Of a stretch of 11,181 nucleotides of DNA, positions 5,027 to 11,181 are shown one piece after another. The number at the start of each line of letters is the position of its first letter. Positions within the stretch are counted from its first letter, which is position 1. The position numbers and the translations under genes were made by a program. The notes beneath the pieces were generated by a model. That model saw nothing but the letters and a program-made list of their open reading frames with translations, was not told the origin of the DNA and made no database searches. Origin of the DNA: Oscillospiraceae bacterium (GTDB taxonomy: Bacteria; Bacillota; Clostridia; Oscillospirales; Oscillospiraceae); contig JAFNXT010000141.1 in assembly GCA_017378975.1 (NCBI GenBank), positions 1 to 11,181 of the forward strand, written 5' to 3'.

Positions 5027-7560
5027 TTTGCGTCGTACCAGCTCTTTCCCCATTTTGCTTCGGCGGTCAGGGGCACGTTCAGGGATGCCACCTGTTCCAT
5101 CTCACTGCTGACCAGTGCCGCCACCTCCGGCGCGATCGCTTCCGGGCACTCCACGATCAGTTCGTCGTGGACCTGCAACAGGAGCCGGGCCTCCGGGAAG
5201 CGTTCCCGGAGGGCGTTGTCTACCCGGAGCATGGCAAGCTTGATCAGGTCTGCGGCGGTGCCCTGGATGGGGGTGTTCAGCGCGATCCGCTCGGCACCGC
5301 TTCGGATGTTGAAATTGGAGCTGGAAAGCTCCGGGATATAGCGTTTGCGTCCGTAGAGGGTGGTGGTGGAGCCCTCTTCTCTGGCTTTTGCCACCACGTC
5401 CTTCATATAGGCACGGACACCGTGGTAATGGGCAAGGTAGCTATCGATATAGTCCTTGGCTTCCCAGCGGCTGACACCGATGTCCTCTGCCAGAGAGAAC
5501 TCGGAGATGCCGTAGACGATGCCGAAGTTCACCGCTTTGGCGTGGCGGCGCATGAGGGCCGTCACTTCAGACTGGGGCACGGCGAAGACCTGAGAGGCGG
5601 TGACGGTGTGGATGTCCTGTCCGGTACGGAAGGCTTCCTGCATGGTCTCGTCACCGGCGATGTGGGCCAGTACACGAAGCTCGATCTGGCTGTAGTCCGC
5701 ATCCACCAGCACATGTCCCGGCTTGGGCACGAACATCTTACGGATCTCCGCACCAAGGTCCGTTCGAACGGGGATGTTTTGCAGATTGGGCTCGGTGGAG
5801 GACAGCCGTCCGGTGGCGGTGACAAGGTTCTGGAAGCTGGTGCGGATCCGACCGTCGGGGCAGATCACCTTCATGAGACCGTCGGCGTAGGTGGACTTGA
5901 GCTTGGTGAGCATCCGGTAGTCCATGATCGCCGGGATGATGGGGTGCTTGTCCTTCAGCTTCTCCAGCACCTCGGCGTTGGTGGAGTAGCCGGTCTTGGT
6001 CTTCTTCACCGGGGGCAGGCCCAGCGTCTCGAACAGGAGCTCGCCCAATTGCTTGGGGGAGTTGATATTGAAGGTCTGACCGGAGAAGCCGAAGATCAGG
6101 CTCTCGCAGTCGGCGATCCGCTGGGAGAGCATATCGCCGAATTGGCGAAGCTGGGCTTCGTCGATGGCGATGCCGGCTTTCTCCATGCGGTAGAGCACGG
6201 GGCACAGAGGGAGCTCCATGTCCTGATAGAGTCTGGTCATGCCGTTGTTTGCCAGCTCCTCCAGAAGTACCGGGCGCAGGTGCCACAGGGCTTCGGCGCA
6301 GGCGGCGGCATCGCCATCGTCAACGCTCCGGCTCAGGAAGTTGGTGGCCAGCTTGCTCACCGGGTAGTCGGACTGGGAGGGGTTCAGGTCATAGGCCGCC
6401 AGCGCCGTATCGAAGCCGAAGGTGCCGAAGGGCAGGCCCATGGCGTCCAGCCGGTGCATGGTGGTCTTCATATCATGGCAGACGCAGTCCTGTCGGGAGG
6501 AAAGGAGGTCCGGGGACATCTGGGCTTCCATGGGGGTCAGTGCGGTCACGCCTTCTGCCCATGCGAGGCCCAGAGTGCCGTCCTCTGCCAGATACACGGC
6601 GCAGGAGGTGTCGGGGGTGGGAAGACAGTCCACACGGGGCAGGGCAGTGAAGGTGGGGACCTCCTGTGTGACGGGGACCTCCATGGCGGCACCGCGCAGG
6701 CCGTACTTGTCGATCAGCCGCACGAACTCCAGCCGCTGGAAGAGCTGATAGAGGGCAGGACGGTCATAGGGGCGGATCACCGCGTCACGGGGATGGAATT
6801 CGATGGGGGCCTCCGGGACGATGGTGGCCAGCTCATAGGACAGGTAGGCGTTCTCTTTATCGGTCTCCAGCTTCTCCCGAAGTTTGGGACGGATGGAAGG
6901 GTCGCTGATATTGGCATAGACACCGTCCAGCGTGCCGAACCGGGCCAGCAGGTCCTTGGCGGTCTTCTCGCCTACGCCCTTGACACCGGGGATGTTGTCG
7001 GAGGTGTCGCCCATGAGCGCTTTCAGGTCGATCAGGTGTTTGGGGGCGAAGCCGTATTCCTCACGGAATTTGGGCTCGTCATAGAGGGTGGCATCGGTCT
7101 TTCCCATACGGGAGACCACCAGCTTCACATGGACATGATCGTCGATCAGCTGGAGACTGTCCCGGTCGCCGGTGACGATGACACATTCCCAGTCGTTTTC
7201 GCCGCAGAGCTTTCCCACGGTGCCGATCACATCGTCGGCTTCCCAGCCCTGACATTCGTAGATGGGGATGTTCATGGCACGGAGCACATCCTTCATCACC
7301 GGCATCTGCTGGGCCAGCTCCTCGGGCATGCCGTGACGGGTGGCCTTGTAGCCGTCGTAGCGCAGGTGACGGAAGGTGGGACCGTGGAGGTCGAAGGCCA
7401 CACAGATGGCATCCGGCTGTTCCTCCTTGTCCATCTTCTCAAGGATGTTCAGGAAGCCGTAGATGGCATGGGTATAAAGCCCCTCACGGTTGGTAAGGGG
7501 CTTCACACCATAATAGGCTCGGTTGATGACAGAGTTGCCGTCCAGGATCAGCAGTTTCAT
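5023..7560 (-). CDS. polA: DNA polymerase I with intact 5' nuclease and apparently dead 3'-5' exonuclease
   Basis: 845 residues from ATG at 7558-7560 (GGAG 6 bases upstream; MKLLILDGNS is the canonical PolA start). A GTG start 12 bases upstream is rejected. The 5'-3' nuclease domain (1 to about 290) has metal-binding acidics in LDGNS (7-10), EADD (107-110), TGDRD (130-134) and GDTSDNIPG (184-192). The middle domain (about 310-450) lacks the Asp-x-Glu of Exo I, having instead TSCAVYLAED (318-327), so proofreading is probably absent, as in Bacillus PolA. The polymerase domain has motif A DADYSQIELR (620-629, D622), motif B RRHAKAVNFGIVYG (671-684: R671, K675, F679, Y683) and motif C VHDE (797-800, D799). 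It acts in Okazaki-fragment maturation and excision repair. Its start overlaps the cysS stop as ATGA and its stop overlaps rimI. Confidence 0.98.
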   Translation of the reverse strand: MKLLILDGNSVINRAYYGVKPLTNREGLYTHAIYGFLNILEKMDKEEQPDAICVAFDLHGPTFRHLRYDGYKATRHGMPEELAQQMPVMKDVLRAMNIPIYECQGWEADDVIGTVGKLCGENDWECVIVTGDRDSLQLIDDHVHVKLVVSRMGKTDATLYDEPKFREEYGFAPKHLIDLKALMGDTSDNIPGVKGVGEKTAKDLLARFGTLDGVYANISDPSIRPKLREKLETDKENAYLSYELATIVPEAPIEFHPRDAVIRPYDRPALYQLFQRLEFVRLIDKYGLRGAAMEVPVTQEVPTFTALPRVDCLPTPDTSCAVYLAEDGTLGLAWAEGVTALTPMEAQMSPDLLSSRQDCVCHDMKTTMHRLDAMGLPFGTFGFDTALAAYDLNPSQSDYPVSKLATNFLSRSVDDGDAAACAEALWHLRPVLLEELANNGMTRLYQDMELPLCPVLYRMEKAGIAIDEAQLRQFGDMLSQRIADCESLIFGFSGQTFNINSPKQLGELLFETLGLPPVKKTKTGYSTNAEVLEKLKDKHPIIPAIMDYRMLTKLKSTYADGLMKVICPDGRIRTSFQNLVTATGRLSSTEPNLQNIPVRTDLGAEIRKMFVPKPGHVLVDADYSQIELRVLAHIAGDETMQEAFRTGQDIHTVTASQVFAVPQSEVTALMRRHAKAVNFGIVYGISEFSLAEDIGVSRWEAKDYIDSYLAHYHGVRAYMKDVVAKAREEGSTTTLYGRKRYIPELSSSNFNIRSGAERIALNTPIQGTAADLIKLAMLRVDNALRERFPEARLLLQVHDELIVECPEAIAPEVAALVSSEMEQVASLNVPLTAEAKWGKSWYDAK

Positions 7561-8972
7561 ACTCTTCTCCACTTGGCACCCTGCGGGGTGTCGATGATCT
7601 CGATGCCACGGGCCTTCAGCTCATCACGGATCCGGTCGGCAGTGGCGAAATCCTTGGCCTTCTTGGCGGCCGTACGCTCTGCCACCAGTGCGTCGATCTC
7701 GGGGTCGGCGGAAGCGGCGGCTTCCTCGGCCTGCTTCTGACGGAGCTTTTCGGCGGCAGAGAGCAGGTTTAAGGACAGGACGGTATCGAAGTCCGCAAGG
7801 GCCGCCAGCTTGGTGGCATCATTGCACTTGGCCTTCAGCACGTCATAGACGGCGGTGACCGCCAGAGAGGTGTTCAGGTCGCCGTTGAGAGCACCGTTGA
7901 ACTTCTCCTTCAGGGCGGTGAGGGCGGCTTCGTCCACATCGCCGCCAGCCTGCAGGGTGGCGATCTTGGCGATCAGCTTGTCATAGGCCACCACGGCGTT
8001 GTCAAGGTTCTCCCAAGTGAAGACCAGATTCCGGCGGTAGTGGCTCTGGAGGCAGAACAGACGGTAGGCCATGGGATCGTAACCCTTGCTCTCCAGAAGA
8101 GAAACGGTCAGGAACTCGCCCTTGGACTTGGACATCTTGCCGTCACCCGTATTCAGGTGGTGGACGTGGAACCAGTAGTTGCACCACTTATGGCCAAGGA
8201 AGCTCTCGGACTGGGCGATCTCGTTGGTGTGGTGGGGGAAGGCGTTGTCGATGCCGCCGGCGTGGATGTCCAGATCCTCGCCCAGATGCTTCATGGAGAT
8301 GCCGGAGCACTCGATGTGCCAGCCGGGATAGCCCACGCCCCAGGGGGAGTCCCACTTCAGCGCCTGATCCTCGAACTTGGACTTGGTGAACCACAGGACG
8401 AAGTCATTGCGGTTGCGCTTGTTGGTGTCCTCTTCCACGCCCTCACGGACGCCAACAGCCAGATCTTCCTCGTCGTGGTCGTTGAAGACATAGTATTTCT
8501 CCAGCTTGGAGGTGTCGAAGTAGACATTGCCGCCGGCCTCATAGGCGAAGCCCTTCTCCAGCAGGCCCACCACGATCTTGATGAACTCATCGATACAGCC
8601 GGTGGCAGGCTCCACCACGTCGGGGCGCTTGATGTTCAGCTTGTCGCAGTCGGCGAAGAAGGCATCGGTATAAAACTTCGCGATCTCCATGACGGACTTG
8701 TTCTCACGCTTGGCACCCTTGAGCATCTTGTCCTCGCCGGTGTCGGCATCGGAGGCCAGATGGCCCACGTCGGTGATGTTCATGACACGCTTGACGTTGT
8801 AGCCCTGATAACGCAGGGCCTTTTCCAGCACGTCCTCCATGATGTAGGTGCGCAGGTTGCCGATGTGGGCGAAATGGTACACCGTGGGACCGCAGGTGTA
8901 CATCTTCACCACGTCAGGGGAATTGGGCTGGAACAGCTCCTTCTTGTGGGAAAGGGAATTGTAAAGATACAT
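7557..8972 (-). CDS. cysS: Cysteinyl-tRNA synthetase
   Basis: 471 residues, the usual length for bacterial CysRS, a class I synthetase that charges tRNA-Cys in the cytoplasm. The HIGH-type motif HIGN is at 36-39 and KMSKS at 279-283. The zinc site that selects cysteine is complete: C27 (TCGPTVY), C222 (HIECSG), H247 and E251 (FPHHTNEIAQ), with spacing identical to the E. coli enzyme. The C-terminal anticodon-binding helical region ends KAKDFATADRIRDELKARGI, typical of the family. GGAGG lies about 8-12 bases upstream of ATG at 8970-8972. A Cys-specific T-box controls it, and its stop overlaps the polA start, making it the first gene of the operon. Confidence 0.98.
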   Translation of the reverse strand: MYLYNSLSHKKELFQPNSPDVVKMYTCGPTVYHFAHIGNLRTYIMEDVLEKALRYQGYNVKRVMNITDVGHLASDADTGEDKMLKGAKRENKSVMEIAKFYTDAFFADCDKLNIKRPDVVEPATGCIDEFIKIVVGLLEKGFAYEAGGNVYFDTSKLEKYYVFNDHDEEDLAVGVREGVEEDTNKRNRNDFVLWFTKSKFEDQALKWDSPWGVGYPGWHIECSGISMKHLGEDLDIHAGGIDNAFPHHTNEIAQSESFLGHKWCNYWFHVHHLNTGDGKMSKSKGEFLTVSLLESKGYDPMAYRLFCLQSHYRRNLVFTWENLDNAVVAYDKLIAKIATLQAGGDVDEAALTALKEKFNGALNGDLNTSLAVTAVYDVLKAKCNDATKLAALADFDTVLSLNLLSAAEKLRQKQAEEAAASADPEIDALVAERTAAKKAKDFATADRIRDELKARGIEIIDTPQGAKWRRV

Positions 8973-9000
8973 ATATCGTTTCCTCCATTGATGAGTATTT

Positions 9001-9044
9001 TATAAAAAAATAACGCCTCTTATACCATAACGGCACAAGAGGCG
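9001..9044 (-). terminator. Attenuator of the cysS T-box
   Basis: On the minus strand CGCCTCTT (9037-9044) pairs with AAGAGGCG (9014-9021). The stem extends inward by GTGCC/GGTAT with two G-U pairs, to 13 bp around a 5-base loop. It is followed by TTATTTTTTTATA, a good U-tract. Its 5' arm is also needed for the antiterminator, giving the expected mutually exclusive folds. Confidence 0.93.
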
Positions 9045-9206
9045 GGCCAAACGACTCGCGGTTCCACTCTCATTTATCACTCGAAACAAAGCTCGCTCCC
9101 GGACGCACTTTCACGGGACCCACCGGCGGGGGCTCCCAGCCACTGGCCCCGGCTCTCTGACGGCGGTTCGTCACGCTACTCTTTCCGTTCAACGCGATAT
9201 ATAGTT
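9001..9206 (-). promoter_or_regulatory. T-box riboswitch sensing uncharged tRNA-Cys, controlling cysS
   Basis: Read on the minus strand, the leader contains the conserved T-box GAGTGGAACCGCGAG (9055-9069), whose bulge UGGAACC is at 9060-9066. The antiterminator can form by pairing GAG and GCG flanking the bulge with CGC and CTC in 9039-9046. Stem I carries the AGAGAG and GCTGGGAG elements. The specifier loop GAAAGTGCGTCC puts UGC, a cysteine codon, at 9105-9107 in the usual position after GAA. The variable base of UGGN is A, which pairs with the U73 discriminator characteristic of tRNA-Cys. Codon and discriminator therefore agree independently. Uncharged tRNA-Cys would stabilise the antiterminator and allow readthrough into cysS. 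Confidence 0.95.
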
Positions 9207-9212
9207 ATCGTC

Positions 9213-9242
9213 ATTCTATCACCGGGGAAGGGGGATCGTCAA
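9213..9242 (-). promoter_or_regulatory. Promoter of the cysS T-box leader and operon
   Basis: Read on the minus strand: -35 TTGACG (9237-9242), an 18-base spacer and -10 TAGAAT (9213-9218). The transcript would begin near 9206, giving a leader of about 230 bases before cysS. No other convincing vegetative promoter was found within the downstream genes of the run. Confidence 0.7.
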
Positions 9243-9259
9243 GGGTGAAAAATCGATCG

Positions 9260-9288
9260 TTGCCGTTTGGGGGAGATCGTGTTATGAT
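9260..9288 (+). promoter_or_regulatory. Promoter of the DUF3298 lipoprotein gene
   Basis: -35 TTGCCG (9260-9265), a 17-base spacer and -10 TATGAT (9283-9288). Transcription would begin near 9295, about 26 bases before the ATG at 9321. It is back to back with the cysS promoter: the two -35 boxes are only 17 bases apart, so polymerases could interfere with each other. Confidence 0.72.
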
Positions 9289-9320
9289 ATCTTCCAATGT
9301 ATCAATGGAGGGTATCCATC

Positions 9321-10475
9321 ATGAAGAAGATGATCGCGTCGTTGCTGGTTTTTGGGACGGTGCTTGCGGGATGTTCGGGGCCCCGGTCTCAGGCGACGGA
9401 GCCTACGCAGGTGAGCCAGATCCAGGAGACGGTGACGGTGCCGACGGTGGCGCAGGAGCCGTTGCTTCCGGAGCTGCCCATGTATGCGGTGGCGTTGGAG
9501 CCTGTGACGGAGGTCCTGCGGGCGGAGGATGGAGCGGAGCTGTTCCGTTGCTCCTATCCTGAGATCTCGGTGGTGCTGGATGGGTGCGAGGCTGAAAAGA
9601 CCGTGGCGGAGGATGTGGAGCGTCGGATGGGGGAGCTTCTGAAGGAAGCCGGGGCCATCCGGCACAGCGCGCAGCTGGACTATGCCGGGCAGGAGGGCTG
9701 GACGGCCTATCATGCCAAGGCGGACTTCGAGCTGGGTCGACTGGACCGGGCGGTCATGAGTTTGTTCGCCCGGTTCGAATATCACAGCGGTGGGATCCAT
9801 CCCACACAGTCCACCGGGTCTGTGACCTATGATCTGACCGATGGGAGCGTGCTGACGTTGGGGGACATCCTGATGGAAGGCTGGTCCCCGGAGGAGATGG
9901 CGGAGAAGGTCTGTGGAGCTTTGAGCAACAGGTCGGCAGATCTGTATCCTGATTTCGCGGAGGTGATCCGGGGACGGTTCGCCGGTGGGGTGGAGGACAG
10001 CACCGCATGGTATCTGACCGGGGAGGGGCTGTGCTTCCATTTCGCTCCCTATGAGATCGCCGCGCCCTTCGCCGGGGTGGTGACGGCCCAGATCCCCTAT
10101 CAGGAGCTGGCAGGGGTGCTCCGGGAGGAGTTCCTGCCCCGGCAGGAGGATGCCGCGGGTGGTGTGTATGTCCGGCTCCAGGAGGAGACGGAGGATCTGC
10201 TGACGGTGTGTCTGGACCCACAGGGAGAGCGGGTGAAGGTCCTGGCTGACGGGACCGTCACGGATCTGCGTGTGGAAGTGGGCCAGCAAACGGATGACGG
10301 ATTCCAGCCGGAAGCGCTGGTCTTCGCCGCCGGGACCATGGGGGCCGGGGACGGCCTTTGTTTGCAGGCGGATCTTCAGCAGTATGCCATCCGGTTGCGT
10401 TATCGGTCGGAGGGGCAGGAGGTCTCTTCTGTGGTGAGTTATGATGCTTTGGAGAAGTGTTTGAAGGGCAGATAA
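9321..10475 (+). CDS. Lipoprotein with DUF3298 (RsiV-type) domain
   Basis: 384 residues from ATG at 9321, with GGAGGG 8 bases upstream; an ATG at 9297 has no ribosome site and would bury the signal peptide. Residues 1-17 form a lipoprotein signal peptide and LAGC (15-18) is the lipobox, so C18 should be lipidated and the protein anchored outside the membrane. A Thr/Gln/Pro-rich linker (about 20-52) follows. Residues about 72-150 resemble the DUF4163/PdaC-type module. Residues 155-270 fit DUF3298: HSGGIHPTQST (155-165), DLTDGSVLTLGDIL (171-184), then FHFAPYEIA...IPYQEL near 239-263. This fold occurs in the anti-sigma factor RsiV, which binds lysozyme, and in many uncharacterised lipoproteins. 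Here there is no cytoplasmic anti-sigma segment or adjacent sigma gene, so an RsiV role is not supported. The last 110 residues are unassigned. Confidence 0.9.
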   Translation: MKKMIASLLVFGTVLAGCSGPRSQATEPTQVSQIQETVTVPTVAQEPLLPELPMYAVALEPVTEVLRAEDGAELFRCSYPEISVVLDGCEAEKTVAEDVERRMGELLKEAGAIRHSAQLDYAGQEGWTAYHAKADFELGRLDRAVMSLFARFEYHSGGIHPTQSTGSVTYDLTDGSVLTLGDILMEGWSPEEMAEKVCGALSNRSADLYPDFAEVIRGRFAGGVEDSTAWYLTGEGLCFHFAPYEIAAPFAGVVTAQIPYQELAGVLREEFLPRQEDAAGGVYVRLQEETEDLLTVCLDPQGERVKVLADGTVTDLRVEVGQQTDDGFQPEALVFAAGTMGAGDGLCLQADLQQYAIRLRYRSEGQEVSSVVSYDALEKCLKGR

Positions 10476-10485
10476 AACGAAAATG

Positions 10486-10518
10486 GTGCCGCTGCAAAGC
10501 CTGGCTTTGCGGCGGCAC
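10486..10518. terminator. Bidirectional terminator between convergent genes
   Basis: A near-perfect stem (GTGCCGCTGCAAAG with CTTTGCGGCGGCAC, one G-U pair, 5-base loop) lies 11 bases after the lipoprotein stop. In the plus direction it is followed by TAATTTTGGGTTATTT. In the minus direction it is followed by CATTTTCGTTTTATC, a better U-tract for the nuclease-like gene that ends at 10529. It serves both genes. Confidence 0.88.
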
Positions 10519-10528
10519 TAATTTTGGG

Positions 10529-11014
10529 TTATTTCTGAAATATGATCTTGCAATCGTTACAGACCTCTTTCGTCAAAGACAGATTCCATGCGTTCATTCT
10601 GCTATGCCATCTTTTATGTTTCAGAAAGATCTCCCATTCCATTTCGAGTATTTCTTCCAATTCGTAGTCGTCGTTGAATTTACATATGATGACGTATTCA
10701 AACTTCTGACTGTCCGGGTTTGTGGAACCTTCCGGCTCCAAACCATAAAACACACCCGTAACATTGCCACTCGTCGACTTGATGCTGTACCGGTCTCCCT
10801 TTCGGCTAATCGCATCAATATTTTCCGTGCCGATGGGAGCAGCTGCCAAAGTAGGCAAACCGGGCGTGTTATTGTAATGCTCAATTGCCAAATACTCGCC
10901 CACATCCCCGATCACATTATTTGTACGAATAACCTCCCTCCCCTTCAGTTCTTTAATCACGGAACTGTAAAGGGATACCAAGTCGGTTGTCTTAAATGCG
11001 CTTAAATCCAACAT
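10529..11014 (-). CDS. Small orphan protein with PD-(D/E)XK nuclease-like residue pattern
   Basis: 161 residues from ATG at 11012-11014, chosen because AGGAG (11021-11025) lies 6 bases upstream; the ATG at 11020 abuts this site and the one at 11041 precedes it. I have no firm family name; it resembles small hypothetical proteins I recall as DUF6998-like. A short helical N-terminus (SLYSSVIKELKGREVIR) leads into NNVIGDVGEYLAIEHY (32-47), then NIDAISRKGDRYSIKS (65-80). E40, D67 and S77-x-K79 fit the arrangement of restriction-endonuclease-fold active sites, with serine in place of the usual D/E. Then come a strand FEYVIICKF (105-113) and a conserved-looking tail WEIFLKHKRWHSRMNAWNLS (127-146). 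No signal or membrane segment. The coding DNA is visibly more A+T-rich than its neighbours, suggesting transfer. Nuclease function is inference only. Confidence 0.75.
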   Translation of the reverse strand: MLDLSAFKTTDLVSLYSSVIKELKGREVIRTNNVIGDVGEYLAIEHYNNTPGLPTLAAAPIGTENIDAISRKGDRYSIKSTSGNVTGVFYGLEPEGSTNPDSQKFEYVIICKFNDDYELEEILEMEWEIFLKHKRWHSRMNAWNLSLTKEVCNDCKIIFQK

Positions 11015-11052
11015 TAACATCTCCTCTGTTTTCAATCTCATTCTTTGGCTTC

Positions 11053-11081
11053 AGTGTAACATACTCGGAGACTGATTTCAA
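11053..11081 (-). promoter_or_regulatory. Promoter of the nuclease-like gene
   Basis: Read on the minus strand: -35 TTGAAA (11076-11081), a 17-base spacer and -10 TACACT (11053-11058), about 38 bases upstream of the chosen start codon. Together with the flanking terminators this makes the gene a self-contained single-gene transcription unit. Confidence 0.68.
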
Positions 11082-11125
11082 ATCATATTTCCCCTTTGGC
11101 TTGTTTTTCTCCCTAAAAATATGAA

Positions 11126-11158
11126 AAGAGGATACCCGTAGAAGTCGGGTATCCTCTT
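11126..11158 (-). terminator. Terminator of a unit lying right of the window
   Basis: A perfect 13-bp stem AAGAGGATACCCG/CGGGTATCCTCTT (11126-11138, 11146-11158) with a 7-base loop. In the minus direction it is followed by TTCATATTTTTAG, so it probably ends a leftward transcript from outside the window. In the plus direction ATTCATATGGTTTTATC follows, a weaker tract. It insulates the nuclease-like gene from upstream transcription. Confidence 0.82.
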
Positions 11159-11181
11159 ATTCATATGGTTTTATCGAAAAC

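Noticed and set aside
7561..7572. GTG start 12 bases upstream for polA
   Set aside because: The canonical PolA N-terminus begins at the downstream ATG, which forms an ATGA overlap with cysS and has GGAG at the right distance.
5167..7740. Plus-strand open frame of 857 codons opposite polA and the end of cysS
   Set aside because: Its composition (Gly/His/Asp/Val-rich, no recognisable domain) is that of a frame mirrored from a GC-rich gene. polA on the other strand is unmistakable with all its motifs.
8040..9005. Plus-strand open frame opposite cysS
   Set aside because: Shadow of a complete CysRS with intact HIGN, KMSKS and zinc ligands.
9282..10289. Minus-strand open frame opposite the DUF3298 lipoprotein
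   Set aside because: Pro/His/Arg-rich shadow without a ribosome site; the plus-strand frame has a signal peptide, lipobox, promoter and RBS.
10457..11005. Plus-strand open frame opposite the nuclease-like gene
   Set aside because: It starts inside the lipoprotein gene and runs through the terminator. The minus-strand frame has promoter, RBS and ordered secondary-structure-like motifs.
1..11181. CRISPR arrays, tRNA or rRNA genes, insertion sequences with transposase, phage attachment sites
   Set aside because: No direct-repeat arrays, cloverleaf genes, transposase frames or integrase genes were seen on either strand.

Overview
The window looks like the chromosome of a spore-forming, GC-rich member of the Clostridia, probably an Oscillospiraceae-type gut bacterium. 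The main reasons are a full-length spoIVA (a spore coat ATPase found only in endospore formers), a T-box riboswitch in front of cysS, strong AGGAGG-type ribosome binding sites, a DUF3298 lipoprotein, and a PolA whose proofreading site has decayed. The family-level placement is inference. Nearly all of the window is ordinary core genome. The only clearly accessory-looking part is the more A+T-rich right end.

Layout, left to right. Minus strand, 1-840: N-terminal half of an ABC exporter, cut by the window edge, with its own promoter. Minus strand, 1001-2464: spoIVA, followed by a hairpin and preceded by a leader hairpin and a candidate mother-cell sigma promoter. At 2546-2678 lies a 133-base inverted-repeat element of REP/MITE type. 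Minus strand, 9206 down to 2705: a run of five same-strand genes in the order cysS, polA, rimI, SanA/YdcF-like gene, tsaD. cysS/polA and polA/rimI overlap by ATGA. A cluster of GC-rich hairpins that looks like a dispersed repeat separates rimI from the SanA-like gene. A Cys-specific T-box with promoter and attenuator sits in front of cysS. Plus strand, 9321-10475: a lipoprotein with a DUF3298/RsiV-type domain, expressed divergently from cysS. Minus strand, 10529-11014: a small protein with a PD-(D/E)XK-nuclease-like residue pattern. It converges on the lipoprotein gene across a shared bidirectional terminator and has its own good promoter. A strong terminator at 11126-11158 closes a unit that must lie to the right of the window.

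How the genes work together. The central operon serves information processing: charging of tRNA-Cys (CysS), DNA repair and Okazaki-fragment maturation (PolA), N-terminal acetylation of ribosomal protein S18 (RimI) and t6A tRNA modification (TsaD), with one envelope protein (SanA-like) inside it. The T-box makes expression of at least cysS, and through overlapping reading frames probably polA and rimI, depend on the charging state of tRNA-Cys. No complete undescribed multi-gene system is visible. The best leads are the orphan nuclease-like gene at the right end, the tRNA-Cys-controlled DNA polymerase I, and the two intergenic repeat families.
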